Of a stretch of DNA of 64,000 nucleotides, positions 38,064 to 48,263 are shown piece by piece (the stretch's first letter is position 1; each line of letters opens with the position of its first letter). Under the pieces are notes generated by a model that saw nothing but the letters and a program-made list of their open reading frames with translations, did no database searches and was not told where the DNA came from. Made by a program: the position numbers and the translations under genes. The DNA lies in contig NZ_RJQC01000001.1 of NCBI RefSeq assembly GCF_003725415.1, positions 581,361 to 645,360 of the forward strand. The letters run 5' to 3'. The DNA is from Absicoccus porci. Lineage in GTDB: Bacteria > Bacillota_I > Bacilli_A > Erysipelotrichales > Erysipelotrichaceae.

Positions 38064-39203
38064 ATGGATTTCAATTTAACAGAACAACAACAAATGATGC
38101 AAACGTTGTTCAGAGAAGTTGCTGAAACTGTCGTTAAAGATAACGCAGCGGATGTAGACGAACAAGAAAGATTCCCTAAAGAAAACGTAGAAGCTATGCG
38201 TCAAGCAAAGATGTTGGGAATCCCATACCCTCGTGAATATGGAGGAGCAGGTGCTGATTATTTAAGCTATATCTTAGCTGTTGAAGAATTAGCTAAGAAA
38301 TGCTGTACAACATCTACTGTATTAAGTGCTCATACTTCATTGGGTACTTGGCCAATCGCTGCTTTTGGTACAGATGAACAAAAAGCAAAATATTTAACTG
38401 ACCTTTGCACAGGTAAGAAAATTGCCGCTTTCGGTTTAACAGAACCTAATGCCGGTACAGATGCAGCTGGTCAACAAACAACAGCTGTTTTAGATGGTGA
38501 TCATTATATCTTGAATGGTACTAAGATCTTTATCACGAACGCTGGAGAAGCTGATGTTTATATCATCTTCGCTATGACAGATAAAACCAAAGGAAATCAT
38601 GGTATTTCTGCTTTCATCGTTGAAAAAGGATGGGAAGGATTCACATTCGGTCTTCATGAAAAGAAATTAGGTATTCGTGGTTCAGCTACTCGTGAGTTGA
38701 TCTTCAACAATGTTAAAGTACCAAAGGAAAACTTGTTAGGAAAAGAAGGACAAGGATTTAAAGTTGCTATGAAGACATTGGATGGTGGTCGTATTGGTAT
38801 CGCCGCTCAAGCTGTTGGATTGGCTCAAGGTGCTATTGATGAAGCCGTTCCTTATGTAAAACAACGTAAACAATTTGGACGTCCTATTGCTCGTTTCCAA
38901 AACACTCAATTCCAATTGGCAGATATGCAAACAAAAGTTGATGCTGCTCGTTTGATGGTTTACAAAGCTGCTATGGCTAAAGAAACTGGTCAACCTTATA
39001 CAGTATTAGCTGCTGAAGCTAAATTATTCGCATCAGAAACTGCTATGGAAGTTACAACAAAAGCTATCCAATTATTAGGTGGTTATGGATATACTCGTGA
39101 CTTGCCAGTTGAAAGAATGTTCAGAGATGCTAAGATCACTGAAATCTATGAAGGTACTTCTGAAGTACAAAGAATGGTAATTTCAGGATCAATGTTACGA
39201 TAA
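38064..39203 (+). CDS. bcd: butyryl-CoA dehydrogenase
   Basis: 379 residues, acyl-CoA dehydrogenase fold. FAD/substrate motifs FGLTEPNAGTDAAG and TKIFITNAGEADVYI; catalytic Glu E363 in EIYEGTSEVQR, at the position used by short-chain enzymes. Reduces crotonyl-CoA and, with EtfAB in anaerobes, couples this to ferredoxin reduction. AAAGGAG precedes the ATG. First gene of bcd-etfB-etfA-hbd. Confidence 0.95.
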   Translation: MDFNLTEQQQMMQTLFREVAETVVKDNAADVDEQERFPKENVEAMRQAKMLGIPYPREYGGAGADYLSYILAVEELAKKCCTTSTVLSAHTSLGTWPIAAFGTDEQKAKYLTDLCTGKKIAAFGLTEPNAGTDAAGQQTTAVLDGDHYILNGTKIFITNAGEADVYIIFAMTDKTKGNHGISAFIVEKGWEGFTFGLHEKKLGIRGSATRELIFNNVKVPKENLLGKEGQGFKVAMKTLDGGRIGIAAQAVGLAQGAIDEAVPYVKQRKQFGRPIARFQNTQFQLADMQTKVDAARLMVYKAAMAKETGQPYTVLAAEAKLFASETAMEVTTKAIQLLGGYGYTRDLPVERMFRDAKITEIYEGTSEVQRMVISGSMLR

Positions 39204-39222
39204 GAAAGGATTGAAGACTCAT

Positions 39223-40017
39223 ATGAAAATCGTTGTTCTAGAAAAACAAGTTCCCGATTCAACAGAAATCACAGTTGATAAAAAGACTGGTGCATTGGTT
39301 CGTGATGGCGTTCCTGCAATCACTAACCCAGATGATTTAGCTGGTTTGGAAGCTGCATTGGAAATTAAAGATAAAAACCCTGACACTGAAGTTGTTGTAA
39401 TGACAATGGGATTGCCAAAGGCTGCCGATATGTTGAAACAAGGTGTAGCTATGGGTGCTGATAAAGGTGTCTTATTAACAGACCGTGTATTAGGTGGATC
39501 TGATACATGTGCTACAAGTATTGCCTTAGCTGCTGCTTTGAAAAAAGTTGGATTTGACCTAGTTATCGCTGGTCGTCAAGCTATTGATGGTGATACAGCT
39601 CAGGTTGGACCTCAAACAGCTGAACGTTTAGGAATCCCTCAAGTTACTTATGTTGATGAAATCATCGATGTAAATGATGAAACAATTACAGTTAAAAAAT
39701 CATTGGAAGATGTTGAACAAATCGTTAAGGTTAAATTACCTTGCGTTATCACAACATTATCTGAAATGAATACACCTCGTTATATGCAATGTGACAATAT
39801 CGTTGACTTATGCAAAGAAAACAAAATTGAAACATTGACAAATGCAGACTTAGGTGTAGATCCTAACCGTGTTGGTTTCAAGGGTTCACCTACATCTGTT
39901 AAGACAACATTCACAAAGGATGTTTCCGATAAGACTGAAACATTTACATTATCAGAGCAGGAAACTGCAGATATGATTGCTAAAACTTTGAAAGAAAAGC
40001 AAATCATTACGAAGTAG
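39223..40017 (+). CDS. etfB: electron transfer flavoprotein subunit beta
   Basis: 264 residues from the ATG at 39223, with AGAAAGGA 12 nt upstream; the earlier TTG at 39211 has no site. Shows MKIVVLEKQVPD, AGRQAIDGDTAQVGPQTAERL (split by domain) and LPCVITTLSEMNTPRYM. Length and the adjacent bcd fit the bifurcating EtfAB of butyrate producers, though bifurcation is inferred. Confidence 0.93.
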   Translation: MKIVVLEKQVPDSTEITVDKKTGALVRDGVPAITNPDDLAGLEAALEIKDKNPDTEVVVMTMGLPKAADMLKQGVAMGADKGVLLTDRVLGGSDTCATSIALAAALKKVGFDLVIAGRQAIDGDTAQVGPQTAERLGIPQVTYVDEIIDVNDETITVKKSLEDVEQIVKVKLPCVITTLSEMNTPRYMQCDNIVDLCKENKIETLTNADLGVDPNRVGFKGSPTSVKTTFTKDVSDKTETFTLSEQETADMIAKTLKEKQIITK

Positions 40018-40032
40018 GAGGGAAGAAACAGA

Positions 40033-41064
40033 ATGGCTCGATTTGAAGAATACAAAGATGTCTTCGTTTTCGTTGAACAAGAAAACGGAAATGTAGCTGA
40101 AGTAAGTTATGAACTTATTTCAGAAGCAAGAAAACTAGTTGCTTCTATTCCTGAATTCGGATACAAAGTAGTTGGTGTATTGCTTGGAGAAAATGTAAAA
40201 GAAAAAGCACAAGAAGTAATTGCACATGGTGCTGATAAGGTAATCGTTGTTGATGATCCTCTATTGAAAGATTATTCAACTCAATTCTATGCTGATGCAT
40301 TAACACAAGTTGTCAATACTTACAAACCAGATGCAATGTTAACAGGTGCCACTCCATTAGGACGTGACTTAGCACCACGTGTTGCCGCTCGTTTAAATGT
40401 TGGTTTGACTGCTGATGCTACGAAGATTGAAGTAGATGTTGAATATGCGAAAGAAACAGGCGAATCTTTGTTAGACGTTACTCGTCCAACATTCGGTGGT
40501 AACTTATTTGGTACAATCGTATGTAAAGATACTCGTCCACAAATGGCTACAATTCGCCCAAAAGTCTTTGAATTGGCTCCAGTTGACGAATCTCGTCAAG
40601 GTGAAGTTGATGAATTCAAACCAACTTGGACAACAACTGAACCACAAGTATTTGTTGAAAAGGTAATCGAAAAAGTTAAATCTGATGTAGATATCACAAA
40701 AGCTGACATCTTAGTTGGTGCTGGTCGTGGTGCAGAAAACTGCTTGGATTTAGTTCAACAAGTTGCTGATGAATTAGGTGGTGTTGTATGTTGTACACGT
40801 GCCGTTGTTGAAGATGGATACATGGACAAAGATCGTCAAGTTGGTCAAACAGGTAAGACTGTACGTCCTTCTTTGTATCTTGCTTGCGGTATCTCTGGTG
40901 CCGTTCAACACTGTGCAGGTATGGACAAATCTGACTTGATCATCTCTATCAACCGTGATCCTCAAGCTGAAATCTTTACAATTTCTAACATGGGATTTGT
41001 TGGTGATGTAAACAAAGTTCTTCCTTTGTTAGTACAATCAATCAAAGACGCAAAATCAGAGTAA
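40033..41064 (+). CDS. etfA: electron transfer flavoprotein subunit alpha
   Basis: 343 residues. C-terminal FAD-binding signature spans GAGRGAENC, GQTGKTVRPSLYLACGISGAVQH and INRDPQAEIF. AGGAGGGAAG precedes the ATG, 15 nt after etfB. Partner of EtfB and Bcd. Confidence 0.95.
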   Translation: MARFEEYKDVFVFVEQENGNVAEVSYELISEARKLVASIPEFGYKVVGVLLGENVKEKAQEVIAHGADKVIVVDDPLLKDYSTQFYADALTQVVNTYKPDAMLTGATPLGRDLAPRVAARLNVGLTADATKIEVDVEYAKETGESLLDVTRPTFGGNLFGTIVCKDTRPQMATIRPKVFELAPVDESRQGEVDEFKPTWTTTEPQVFVEKVIEKVKSDVDITKADILVGAGRGAENCLDLVQQVADELGGVVCCTRAVVEDGYMDKDRQVGQTGKTVRPSLYLACGISGAVQHCAGMDKSDLIISINRDPQAEIFTISNMGFVGDVNKVLPLLVQSIKDAKSE

Positions 41065-41079
41065 AGGAGATTAAAATAC

Positions 41080-41922
41080 ATGAGTAAAATTGGTGTAATT
41101 GGTGCCGGTACAATGGGTCAAGGCATTGCTCAAGCCTTTGCTGCTGCTGGTAATCAAGTCACAGTATGTGATATTAAAATCGAATGGGCACAAAATGGTA
41201 TCAATAAAATTGGTGCTAAATTAGATAAATTAGTTTCTCGTGGCAAAATTGCTGAAGATGCTGCTAATTCAATCAAAGCAAACTTAACTGCTGGTGAATC
41301 TGATTATTCTGGATTAGCAGATGTTGATTTTGTTGTTGAAGCTGTCTTGGAACAAGTTAAAGTAAAACAAGATTTATTCAAAACATTAGATGGTATTTGT
41401 AAAGATTCTACAATCTTCTGCTCAAATACTTCTAGTTTATCAATTACTGAAATCGCTAATGGTGTTAAACATGAAGTAATTGGTATGCACTTCTTTAACC
41501 CAGCTGATCGTATGAAATTGATCGAAGTTATCCGTGGTGGTGCTACAAAAGACGAAACCGTACAAGCTGTTAAAGAATTATCTGAGCAAATTGGTAAGAC
41601 ACCAGTTGAAGTAAATGAAGCACCTGGTTTTGTTGTAAACCGTATTTTAGTCCCTATGATCAACGAAGGTGTATTCGTATTACAAGAAGGTGTTGCTAGT
41701 GCGAAAGACATCGATACAGCCATGAAGTTGGGTGCTAACCATCCAATGGGACCACTTGAATTAGGTGATTTAATTGGTTTGGATATTGTATTGGATGTTA
41801 TGGATGTTCTTTACAACGAAACAGGCGATTCTAAATATCGTGCATGTACATTATTAAGAAAGATGGTTCGTGCTGGTAAATTAGGACGTAAAACTGGAGA
41901 AGGATTCTACAAATATAACTAG
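41080..41922 (+). CDS. hbd: 3-hydroxybutyryl-CoA dehydrogenase
   Basis: 280 residues. NAD-binding GVIGAGTMGQGIAQAFA at the N-terminus, catalytic region EVIGMHFFNPADRMKLIEV near 140, and C-terminal domain with GANHPMGPLELGDLIGLD. Reduces acetoacetyl-CoA. A terminator follows immediately. Confidence 0.96.
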   Translation: MSKIGVIGAGTMGQGIAQAFAAAGNQVTVCDIKIEWAQNGINKIGAKLDKLVSRGKIAEDAANSIKANLTAGESDYSGLADVDFVVEAVLEQVKVKQDLFKTLDGICKDSTIFCSNTSSLSITEIANGVKHEVIGMHFFNPADRMKLIEVIRGGATKDETVQAVKELSEQIGKTPVEVNEAPGFVVNRILVPMINEGVFVLQEGVASAKDIDTAMKLGANHPMGPLELGDLIGLDIVLDVMDVLYNETGDSKYRACTLLRKMVRAGKLGRKTGEGFYKYN

Positions 41923-41936
41923 TTGTAGGATTGATC

Positions 41937-41966
41937 GAGGTGGGACATACATTCCACCTCTTTTTT
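41937..41966 (+). terminator. terminator between hbd and crt
   Basis: Perfect 7-bp stem GAGGTGG/CCACCTC (41937-41943, 41954-41960) with six T. The crt start is only 19 nt beyond, and no clear promoter lies between, so it may act as a leaky terminator that sets the crt level. Confidence 0.8.
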
Positions 41967-41984
41967 AGAAAGGATATATAAACA

Positions 41985-42764
41985 ATGGAAAACGTTTTAT
42001 TTGAAAAGCAAGGTCATGTATCGATTATTACGATCAATCGTCCAAAAGCTTTAAATGCTTTAGCAACAGCTGTATTAAAAGATTTAGAACAAGCTGTAAA
42101 AACTGTAGAAGATGATATGGATACATATGCAGTTATTATCACCGGAGCTGGAACAAAGAGCTTTGTTGCTGGTGCTGACATTGTTGAAATGAAAGACAAA
42201 ACTGTAGAAGAAGCCGCTGAATACAGTGCATATGGAAACAGCATCTTCCGTCGTATTGAACAATTACATTGTCCAGTCATCGCTGCAGTAAATGGATATG
42301 CACTTGGTGGTGGATGCGAATTATCAATGGCTTGCGATATTCGTTTAGCTAGTGAAAATGCTGTATTCAGTCAACCAGAAGTAGGTCTAGGAATTACACC
42401 AGGATTTGGTGGTACACAACGTTTAGCTCGTTTGGTTCCTGCAGGAATTGCTAAAGAAATGATTTATACAGCTCGTAATATCAAAGCGGATAAAGCCAAA
42501 GAAATTGGTTTGGTTAACGATGTAGTGGCACAAGAAGATTTAATGGCAACGGCTATGAAATTAGCGAATCGTATTGCTGCCAATGCACCTATTGCTGTTG
42601 CACATTCGAAGAAAGCTATCAATGAAGGTCTTCAAAAGAATATTGATGATGCTGTTAAATTGGAAGTATCTGAATTCTCTGAATGCTTCAAGACAGAAGA
42701 TCAAAAATATGGAATGGAATGCTTTGTCAATCGTGTAAAAGACAAAGAATTCAAGAATAAATAA
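41985..42764 (+). CDS. crt: enoyl-CoA hydratase (crotonase)
   Basis: 259 residues. Crotonase motifs: oxyanion loop [28 protein letters not shown] and [20 protein letters not shown] with both catalytic Glu present. Dehydrates 3-hydroxybutyryl-CoA. AGAAAGGA precedes the ATG. Two bases after its stop the CoA-transferase frame opens. Confidence 0.95.
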   Translation: MENVLFEKQGHVSIITINRPKALNALATAVLKDLEQAVKTVEDDMDTYAVIITGAGTKSFVAGADIVEMKDKTVEEAAEYSAYGNSIFRRIEQLHCPVIAAVNGYALGGGCELSMACDIRLASENAVFSQPEVGLGITPGFGGTQRLARLVPAGIAKEMIYTARNIKADKAKEIGLVNDVVAQEDLMATAMKLANRIAANAPIAVAHSKKAINEGLQKNIDDAVKLEVSEFSECFKTEDQKYGMECFVNRVKDKEFKNK

Positions 42765-42778
42765 GGATGGCGATACAT

Positions 42779-44131
42779 ATGGATTTTGCAGCTGAATACG
42801 CCGCTAAATTAACAACGGCAGATGAAGCCGTTCAATGTATTCATAGTGGAGACTGGATCGATTATGGATTTGGTCTTGGTATTGTTGATACATTGGATAA
42901 AGCCTTGGCTAAACGTATGCCTCAACTAGAAGATGTCAAGATCCGTGGTGCCATTTTATTGAAGCGACCTGCTATCTTCGATATTGAAGATGCACCGGCT
43001 CATTTCTGTTGGAACTCTTGGCACATGTCAGGCATTGAAAGAAAAGCATGTACAGAAGATATCGCCTATTATAGTCCTATTCGTTACTCGGAATTACCAA
43101 GTTATTGTTTATATGAAATCGATGATATCCAAGTTGCCATGTTCCGTGTTGCACCAATGGATCAATTTGGTTATTTCAACTTTGGACCCAACGCATCCCA
43201 TCAATATGCGATCCTAAAGCGAGCTGATAAAGTAATTGTAGAAGTCAATACAAATATGCCTCGTTGCTTAGGCGGATGGGGAACGGGTGTTCACATTTCC
43301 AATGTTGATATGATCGTTGAAAGTGACAATGCTCCTTTGGAAACCATTCCAAAAGGTGGAGAGCCATCGGAAGTGGATCAAAAAGTAGCTGAATTGATCG
43401 TTAACGAGATTCCCGATGGCGCTTGTTTACAGCTTGGTATTGGTGGTATGCCAAATGCAGTTGGTGCCTTGATTGCTAAATCAGACTTGAAACACTTGGG
43501 CGTACATACAGAAATGTATGTAGATTCTTTTGTCGATATGGCTAAGGCCGGCAAGATTGATGGATCAAAGAAGAATTTGGATCCAGGCCGTCAAGTCTAT
43601 GCCTTTGGACAAGGTAGTAAGGAAATGTATGATTATTTAAATGACAATCCAGAATGTATGATGGCTCCGGTTGATTACACCAATGATCCACGTACTATTT
43701 CTCAAATTGATAATTTCATTTCCATCAATAATACGGTCGATATCGATTTATTTGGTCAAGTCAGTGCCGAAAGTTCTGGTATTCGTCAGATTAGCGGTGC
43801 CGGTGGACAATTAGACTTCGTATTAGGTGCTTACTTATCAAAAGGTGGTAAATCATTTATTTGTTGTTCAAGTACATTTACCAATAAAAAAGGACAGACA
43901 TTCTCTCGTATTTTACCTGTTTTACATCCAGGATCTGCTGTTACCGATACACGTGCCAATACACACTATGTCGTAACAGAATATGGTATGGTCAATTTAA
44001 AAGGAAAGAGTACTTGGGAACGTGCGGAAGGATTGATTTCCATTGCACATCCGGATTTCCGTCAACAATTGATCGAGGAAGCAGAAAAAATGCATATTTG
44101 GCGTAAACATAATGCCCATGTAAATGTCTAA
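42779..44131 (+). CDS. butyryl-CoA:acetate CoA-transferase-type enzyme
   Basis: 450 residues from the ATG at 42779, which has AAGGA 11 nt upstream; the ATG at 42767 overlaps that site. Family I CoA-transferase: [12 protein letters not shown], active-site Glu in [26 protein letters not shown], and [21 protein letters not shown]. Sequence style and linkage to crt, hbd and bcd favour butyryl-CoA:acetate exchange, releasing butyrate; 4-hydroxybutyrate or propionyl-CoA transferase activity cannot be excluded. Confidence 0.88.
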   Translation: MDFAAEYAAKLTTADEAVQCIHSGDWIDYGFGLGIVDTLDKALAKRMPQLEDVKIRGAILLKRPAIFDIEDAPAHFCWNSWHMSGIERKACTEDIAYYSPIRYSELPSYCLYEIDDIQVAMFRVAPMDQFGYFNFGPNASHQYAILKRADKVIVEVNTNMPRCLGGWGTGVHISNVDMIVESDNAPLETIPKGGEPSEVDQKVAELIVNEIPDGACLQLGIGGMPNAVGALIAKSDLKHLGVHTEMYVDSFVDMAKAGKIDGSKKNLDPGRQVYAFGQGSKEMYDYLNDNPECMMAPVDYTNDPRTISQIDNFISINNTVDIDLFGQVSAESSGIRQISGAGGQLDFVLGAYLSKGGKSFICCSSTFTNKKGQTFSRILPVLHPGSAVTDTRANTHYVVTEYGMVNLKGKSTWERAEGLISIAHPDFRQQLIEEAEKMHIWRKHNAHVNV

Positions 44132-44136
44132 ATTTT

Positions 44137-44164
44137 ACGGCTATATGAAATATAGCCGTTTTTC
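44137..44164 (+). terminator. terminator of crt-CoA-transferase
   Basis: Perfect 9-bp stem ACGGCTATA/TATAGCCGT with TGAAA loop and T5. Confidence 0.88.
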
Positions 44165-44203
44165 TATGTTATACTAGAGATATGATGAAAGGAGGAAATC
44201 ACC

Positions 44204-45247
44204 ATGTTATATTTTAGAAATGATTATCAAGTTGGATGTATTCCTGAAATAATGAAAGCATTAGAGGCTAACAATTCCAATATATATATGCCACATGGCC
44301 AAGATGTAGAATGTCAAAAAGCCAAAGATGTCCTGCAATCAAAAATGCCCGATGTGCATATTGATGTTCATTTTGTCAGTGGAGGTACAATTGCGAATGC
44401 CACGATTTTTAAGGCTATCTTAAAACCATATGAAGCTGTGATTGCTTGTAAAACAGCACATATTGCGACAAGAGAAGCGGGTGCAATCGAAGCAACTGGA
44501 CATAAAGTTATTATCGTCGATGATAATGATGGGAAGATTACGCCGGCAGCTATTGAAAAAACATTCAATCAACATATGTTAGGATATGGCATGATGGTCT
44601 ATCCAAAAGCTGTTTTTATTTCGAATGCAACCGAAATGGGAACAATTTATTCAGAAGATGAACTTCATGCTATCCATGATAAATGCAAAGAATTAGGTCT
44701 ATATTTAATATTAGATGGGGAAAGACTTGGCGTTACTTTGATGTCTGGTGTTGGATATACCTTGAATGATATCGCAAAGTTGTGTGATATCTTTACCATT
44801 GGTATTTCCAAAAATGGTGGCTTATTTGGTTCTGCAATCGTTATCACAAATCCAGAACTAGAAGATGGTTTTCCTTTTGTGATGAAACAAACGGGTGCCA
44901 TCATGGCAAAATCTTGGCTGATTGGCTTACAGTTTCAAGTCTTATTTCAAGATGATACATTCTATCAATTGGCCAAACATGAGGATGAATTATCGATTCA
45001 ACTACAAAATGCTTTGCATAATTTAGGCTATCCTTTATTGATGAAAGCTTACACCAATCAAGTGTTCCCAATTCTAACAAATGAACAATTTGAATATTTA
45101 TCCGAACGAGTGGATTTTGACATTTGGGATGAATGGGAAGGACAATATATCATTCGCTTGGTCACTGGATTTACCACAACACAGCAAGATATCAATGATT
45201 TATGTGAAGTATTAAAGGAAACCGCAAAAATCAAATTAAAAAAATAG
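44204..45247 (+). CDS. threonine aldolase-like PLP enzyme
   Basis: 347 residues of the aromatic amino acid beta-eliminating lyase/threonine aldolase family. RNDYQVGCIPEIMKAL matches the aldolase start, HFVSGGTIANATIF the phosphate region, ILDGERLGVTL the cofactor Asp, and GISKNGGLFG the PLP lysine (usually GTKNG). Probably cleaves threonine or a related beta-hydroxy amino acid; the altered lysine loop leaves the substrate open. AAAGGAGG precedes the ATG and TATACT at 44170-44175 may be its -10. Confidence 0.8.
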   Translation: MLYFRNDYQVGCIPEIMKALEANNSNIYMPHGQDVECQKAKDVLQSKMPDVHIDVHFVSGGTIANATIFKAILKPYEAVIACKTAHIATREAGAIEATGHKVIIVDDNDGKITPAAIEKTFNQHMLGYGMMVYPKAVFISNATEMGTIYSEDELHAIHDKCKELGLYLILDGERLGVTLMSGVGYTLNDIAKLCDIFTIGISKNGGLFGSAIVITNPELEDGFPFVMKQTGAIMAKSWLIGLQFQVLFQDDTFYQLAKHEDELSIQLQNALHNLGYPLLMKAYTNQVFPILTNEQFEYLSERVDFDIWDEWEGQYIIRLVTGFTTTQQDINDLCEVLKETAKIKLKK

Positions 45248-45273
45248 CCAATCTACAAATGTAGATTGGTTTT
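45248..45273. terminator. bidirectional terminator between aldolase and phosphoesterase genes
   Basis: Perfect stem CCAATCTAC/GTAGATTGG with AAAT loop, A-run on the left and T-run on the right; it includes the stop codon of the minus-strand gene. Confidence 0.8.
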
Positions 45274-46329
45274 ATATGTCCAACCAAGGATTCCATTTTT
45301 TTTAATTTGTGCTTTATCATCATAGGTGCATACCAATTTTACGGTATCGCCTTTTTTTAATGGCATTTCATAGGTTGTATATTCATTGGCTTTGCCATGT
45401 TGAATAAATACATTGGGGACCCAGAATTTTCGTTTTAAATAGGAATTATATACCAAGGAATGCGTTGATGTTTTCTGTAAGATATCCACTTTTCCTTCAT
45501 TCCAAGTTACAAAAATGGGCAATTGGGTACCCGGTTCTACATCTTTTATGACTTGTACTTCAGGTAATTCATCAATGGATTCCGTTTGAATGGTATGTCC
45601 ATCAAATATCAATGCATTCAATTGACCCGATTGTTTTTTTACAATATTGCCACCATCGATACTATAGACATTCATTTTTGAATCATAGATTGGATCAAAA
45701 TTTGCAATACGATGGCAATATTCCGTCACTGGCATATGTCCCACAACTACACGTTTGGGAAAATAAATATTCCGTTTTAAAAAGAAAGATTGATTGATGA
45801 CTTCCTTAAAATCCGATCCATAATGTTCTGGATCAACCAAAGCTGCATGAACATAGATGGTATCGGGTGTTTCAATCACATGAGGAAGATCATTCACAAA
45901 ACTTAATTCCTTTAGAAAATATTTACGCATCATTTGACAATAATCAGCCATGTCTACATTTTCATCAAATGTATAATGAATTTCGGCTTCCATTTCATGC
46001 ATGACACTTGCTTTACGCATCAATAAAATATAGCGTAAAAATTCCAAGCGATAGGAATACAAGACATTTTTGCATGTAAAATCGCAATTACCCATCAATA
46101 CATGGACATCTTCCGTTTCTGCTTGATGCATGATATAGCGCAAAAGTAACAAATTTTTTGGCCCTTTTTCAATAAAATCACCCACTAAAATCAATCGATC
46201 TTGATTTGGCCTATAATGAATCTTTTTTAATAATGCAAGATAACGATCATAGTTTCCATGAATGTCACTGATAGCAATCGTACGACCAGAAGTTGCTTCT
46301 AGCTTTTTTACTTTGACGGATCGGTCCAT
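45253..46329 (-). CDS. calcineurin-like metallophosphoesterase with SH3-like C-terminus
   Basis: 358 residues. Metallophosphoesterase motifs are seen as ISDIHGNYDRY (residues 18-28), VGDFIEKGP (about 49-57) and MGNCDF (in place of GNHE), with later VHAAL and VVGHMP carrying His ligands. The domain ends near 235. The last 90 residues (from about FVTWNEGKVDIL) look like a small beta barrel with YTTYEMPLKKGDTVKLVC, perhaps SH3-like. Likely a serine/threonine or nucleotide phosphatase. Overlaps the upstream esterase gene by 22 bp. Confidence 0.78.
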   Translation of the reverse strand: MDRSVKVKKLEATSGRTIAISDIHGNYDRYLALLKKIHYRPNQDRLILVGDFIEKGPKNLLLLRYIMHQAETEDVHVLMGNCDFTCKNVLYSYRLEFLRYILLMRKASVMHEMEAEIHYTFDENVDMADYCQMMRKYFLKELSFVNDLPHVIETPDTIYVHAALVDPEHYGSDFKEVINQSFFLKRNIYFPKRVVVGHMPVTEYCHRIANFDPIYDSKMNVYSIDGGNIVKKQSGQLNALIFDGHTIQTESIDELPEVQVIKDVEPGTQLPIFVTWNEGKVDILQKTSTHSLVYNSYLKRKFWVPNVFIQHGKANEYTTYEMPLKKGDTVKLVCTYDDKAQIKKNGILGWTYKTNLHL

Positions 46330-47069
46330 AAGAATTCACAAATTGCTGGGATTTCGGCTTCCCAGTCCCTTTCACAATGTTCTCCATCCGGTTTTACATT
46401 GAAAGTAATACGATGGCCTCTTTGACTTAATAAAGTCGCTAAATCAAGAATATCCTTGGTTTCTTCCACAAAGCCATGGGCTCCCATTTCTTTGGCCCCC
46501 CAAGAAAAATAAAAATCAGTGGATTTTCTAATTTTTGTGTTTTGTGTATCCCGATACAGCTGATTGATCGTTGGCAGAAAATAAGGTGAAACACAAACAG
46601 CTTTCGAGTAGATAGCACTATATTTCATACCTGCATAGTAAGCCATCAAACCGCCACAACTGGAACCACCAATCCATGTATTTTTACGGTTGGGAAGGGT
46701 TGGATATTCTTTATCAATCAAAGGTTTTAAAGTTTGGGTAAAGAACTCCATGGTCTTATCACCCCAGCCATCAAAGGATTGATCGATGCCAGGAGCATAA
46801 AAAGGATAGGGGCCATATTCACTTAAACGATCATTGTTATGATGTGAACATTCTTGACCCACAACAATACATTCTCTATGTAAACGTTCTAGATTATCTC
46901 CCCATCGCCAAGATCGGCCATACGTGGCATCTTGGTCAAAGAATAAATTGTGACCATCAAACATGTATAAAACCGGATACCGCTTATTTGTATCCGGCAT
47001 ATACACATGAATGGTTCGATTGTCCTGAAAAGGGGGCATGAAACATTCAAATTTTTGATACATTATCAA
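46308..47069 (-). CDS. esterase of the enterochelin-esterase-like alpha/beta hydrolase group
   Basis: 253 residues. Starts YQKFECFMPPFQDNRTIHVYMP; nucleophile in WIGGSSCGGLMAYY (GxSxGG type), preceded by YPVLYMFDGHNLF, and a late His in KPDGEHCERDWE. No signal peptide, so cytosolic. AAAGGAGAG upstream of the ATG. Overlaps the ATP-grasp gene by 4 bp and the phosphoesterase by 22 bp. Acts on an unknown ester. Confidence 0.82.
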   Translation of the reverse strand: MIMYQKFECFMPPFQDNRTIHVYMPDTNKRYPVLYMFDGHNLFFDQDATYGRSWRWGDNLERLHRECIVVGQECSHHNNDRLSEYGPYPFYAPGIDQSFDGWGDKTMEFFTQTLKPLIDKEYPTLPNRKNTWIGGSSCGGLMAYYAGMKYSAIYSKAVCVSPYFLPTINQLYRDTQNTKIRKSTDFYFSWGAKEMGAHGFVEETKDILDLATLLSQRGHRITFNVKPDGEHCERDWEAEIPAICEFLWTDPSK

Positions 47070-48259
47070 CTCTCCTTTGTTTCTAATGCTTTCTGAAAGA
47101 ATTCTGCACGGGATTTAGCATCGGAAAAACGAGCAATGATGGCTTCATCGCCCATAGCCGAAGCAAAAGCTGGCGACAAATAAACCGTTTGGATCCATTC
47201 TTCAGGGAATAGCTCCTTAATTTCATTGGCCGTATATTTATAATGGATACTGTTTCGACGTCCCGCAAAACCAGCGGAGAAACGTTTTAGTTTCGAATAA
47301 GAAGCTTGTTGTGTCAACAACACTTCTGCCCATAAATCATAAACATCTAAATTACCAGCATAGTTCATTAAGTCTGGCGAAAATCCTCCAGGTGGACGGA
47401 AATTCAATTCAAGGCCAATGATATCGCCTTTTTTGCCAAGTCCTTCTTGGTCTTTTCGCAATCGAAAATACTCTCCATGGAAGAAGCGATTCTTGATGCC
47501 AAATGCATGTACGACTTTTTGGGCAATTTCTTGCTCTTTTTGGCCAATCTTAAATTCTGTATAACAACCAATACTTAAATGATAAACGACACTGTCCATG
47601 ACATTGCCTACATATTGTAAGGAATTTAAATAACGGATCGTTCCATTGGCATCGGCAATACCATCTAAGGTGAAAATATCACCATCAACAAATTCTTCGA
47701 TGATCATTTGGTATTGCTTGGTCATCGCGTAGATTTTTTTCAATTCATGAATCCCATCAATCTGATAGGTAAAACTAGCACCCACACCATGATCGGGCTT
47801 TAATACAACGGGATAACCGACTTCATCGACAAAATCGATAGCATCTTGTAACGAATGCACCAAGGCATAACGAGCAGTTTTCAATCCGGCTTTTGCATAA
47901 TATTTTTTCATAGCAGCTTTGGATTGATATTCAGTGATCGTTTTGAAATCAAATCCAGTTGTTACATGGAAATCATCACGCAAGCGTGCATCCAACTGCA
48001 TCCACGCTTCATTATTGGATTCGATCCAATCGATTTTTCCATATTTAAAGGTAAAATAACCACAAGCTTTCAAAATTGCTTCATAATCATAAAAATTATC
48101 GACTACATAACATTCATCCACATTGGCTTTTAGATCATTGGATAAACTATCATACGGTTGATCGACGATGGCAAGAACAGTAGCGCCATATTTTTTTAAT
48201 CCTCGACAAAACATCCAATAATGTTCTGGATAATTGGGACTGATAAACACAAAATTCAT
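47066..48259 (-). CDS. ATP-grasp enzyme, carboxylate-amine/thiol ligase type
   Basis: 397 residues from the ATG at 48259 (GAAGG upstream); the frame is open to 48286 inside the Nudix gene. Pre-ATP-grasp Rossmann part (FVFISPNYPEHYWMFCRGLKK), then ATP-grasp with YPVVLKPDHGVGAS (nucleotide lysine and loop), IIEEFVDGDIFTLDG and the metal site GLELNFRPPGGFSPDLMNYA. It belongs to the biotin carboxylase-like ligases that join an acid to an amine; substrates unknown. Confidence 0.8.
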   Translation of the reverse strand: MNFVFISPNYPEHYWMFCRGLKKYGATVLAIVDQPYDSLSNDLKANVDECYVVDNFYDYEAILKACGYFTFKYGKIDWIESNNEAWMQLDARLRDDFHVTTGFDFKTITEYQSKAAMKKYYAKAGLKTARYALVHSLQDAIDFVDEVGYPVVLKPDHGVGASFTYQIDGIHELKKIYAMTKQYQMIIEEFVDGDIFTLDGIADANGTIRYLNSLQYVGNVMDSVVYHLSIGCYTEFKIGQKEQEIAQKVVHAFGIKNRFFHGEYFRLRKDQEGLGKKGDIIGLELNFRPPGGFSPDLMNYAGNLDVYDLWAEVLLTQQASYSKLKRFSAGFAGRRNSIHYKYTANEIKELFPEEWIQTVYLSPAFASAMGDEAIIARFSDAKSRAEFFQKALETKES

Positions 48260-48263
48260 AAAA

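Noticed and set aside
36672..44131. Horizontally acquired butyrate island
   Set aside because: Codon bias toward GCT/GTT fits high expression; no mobile genes or composition shift mark its borders.
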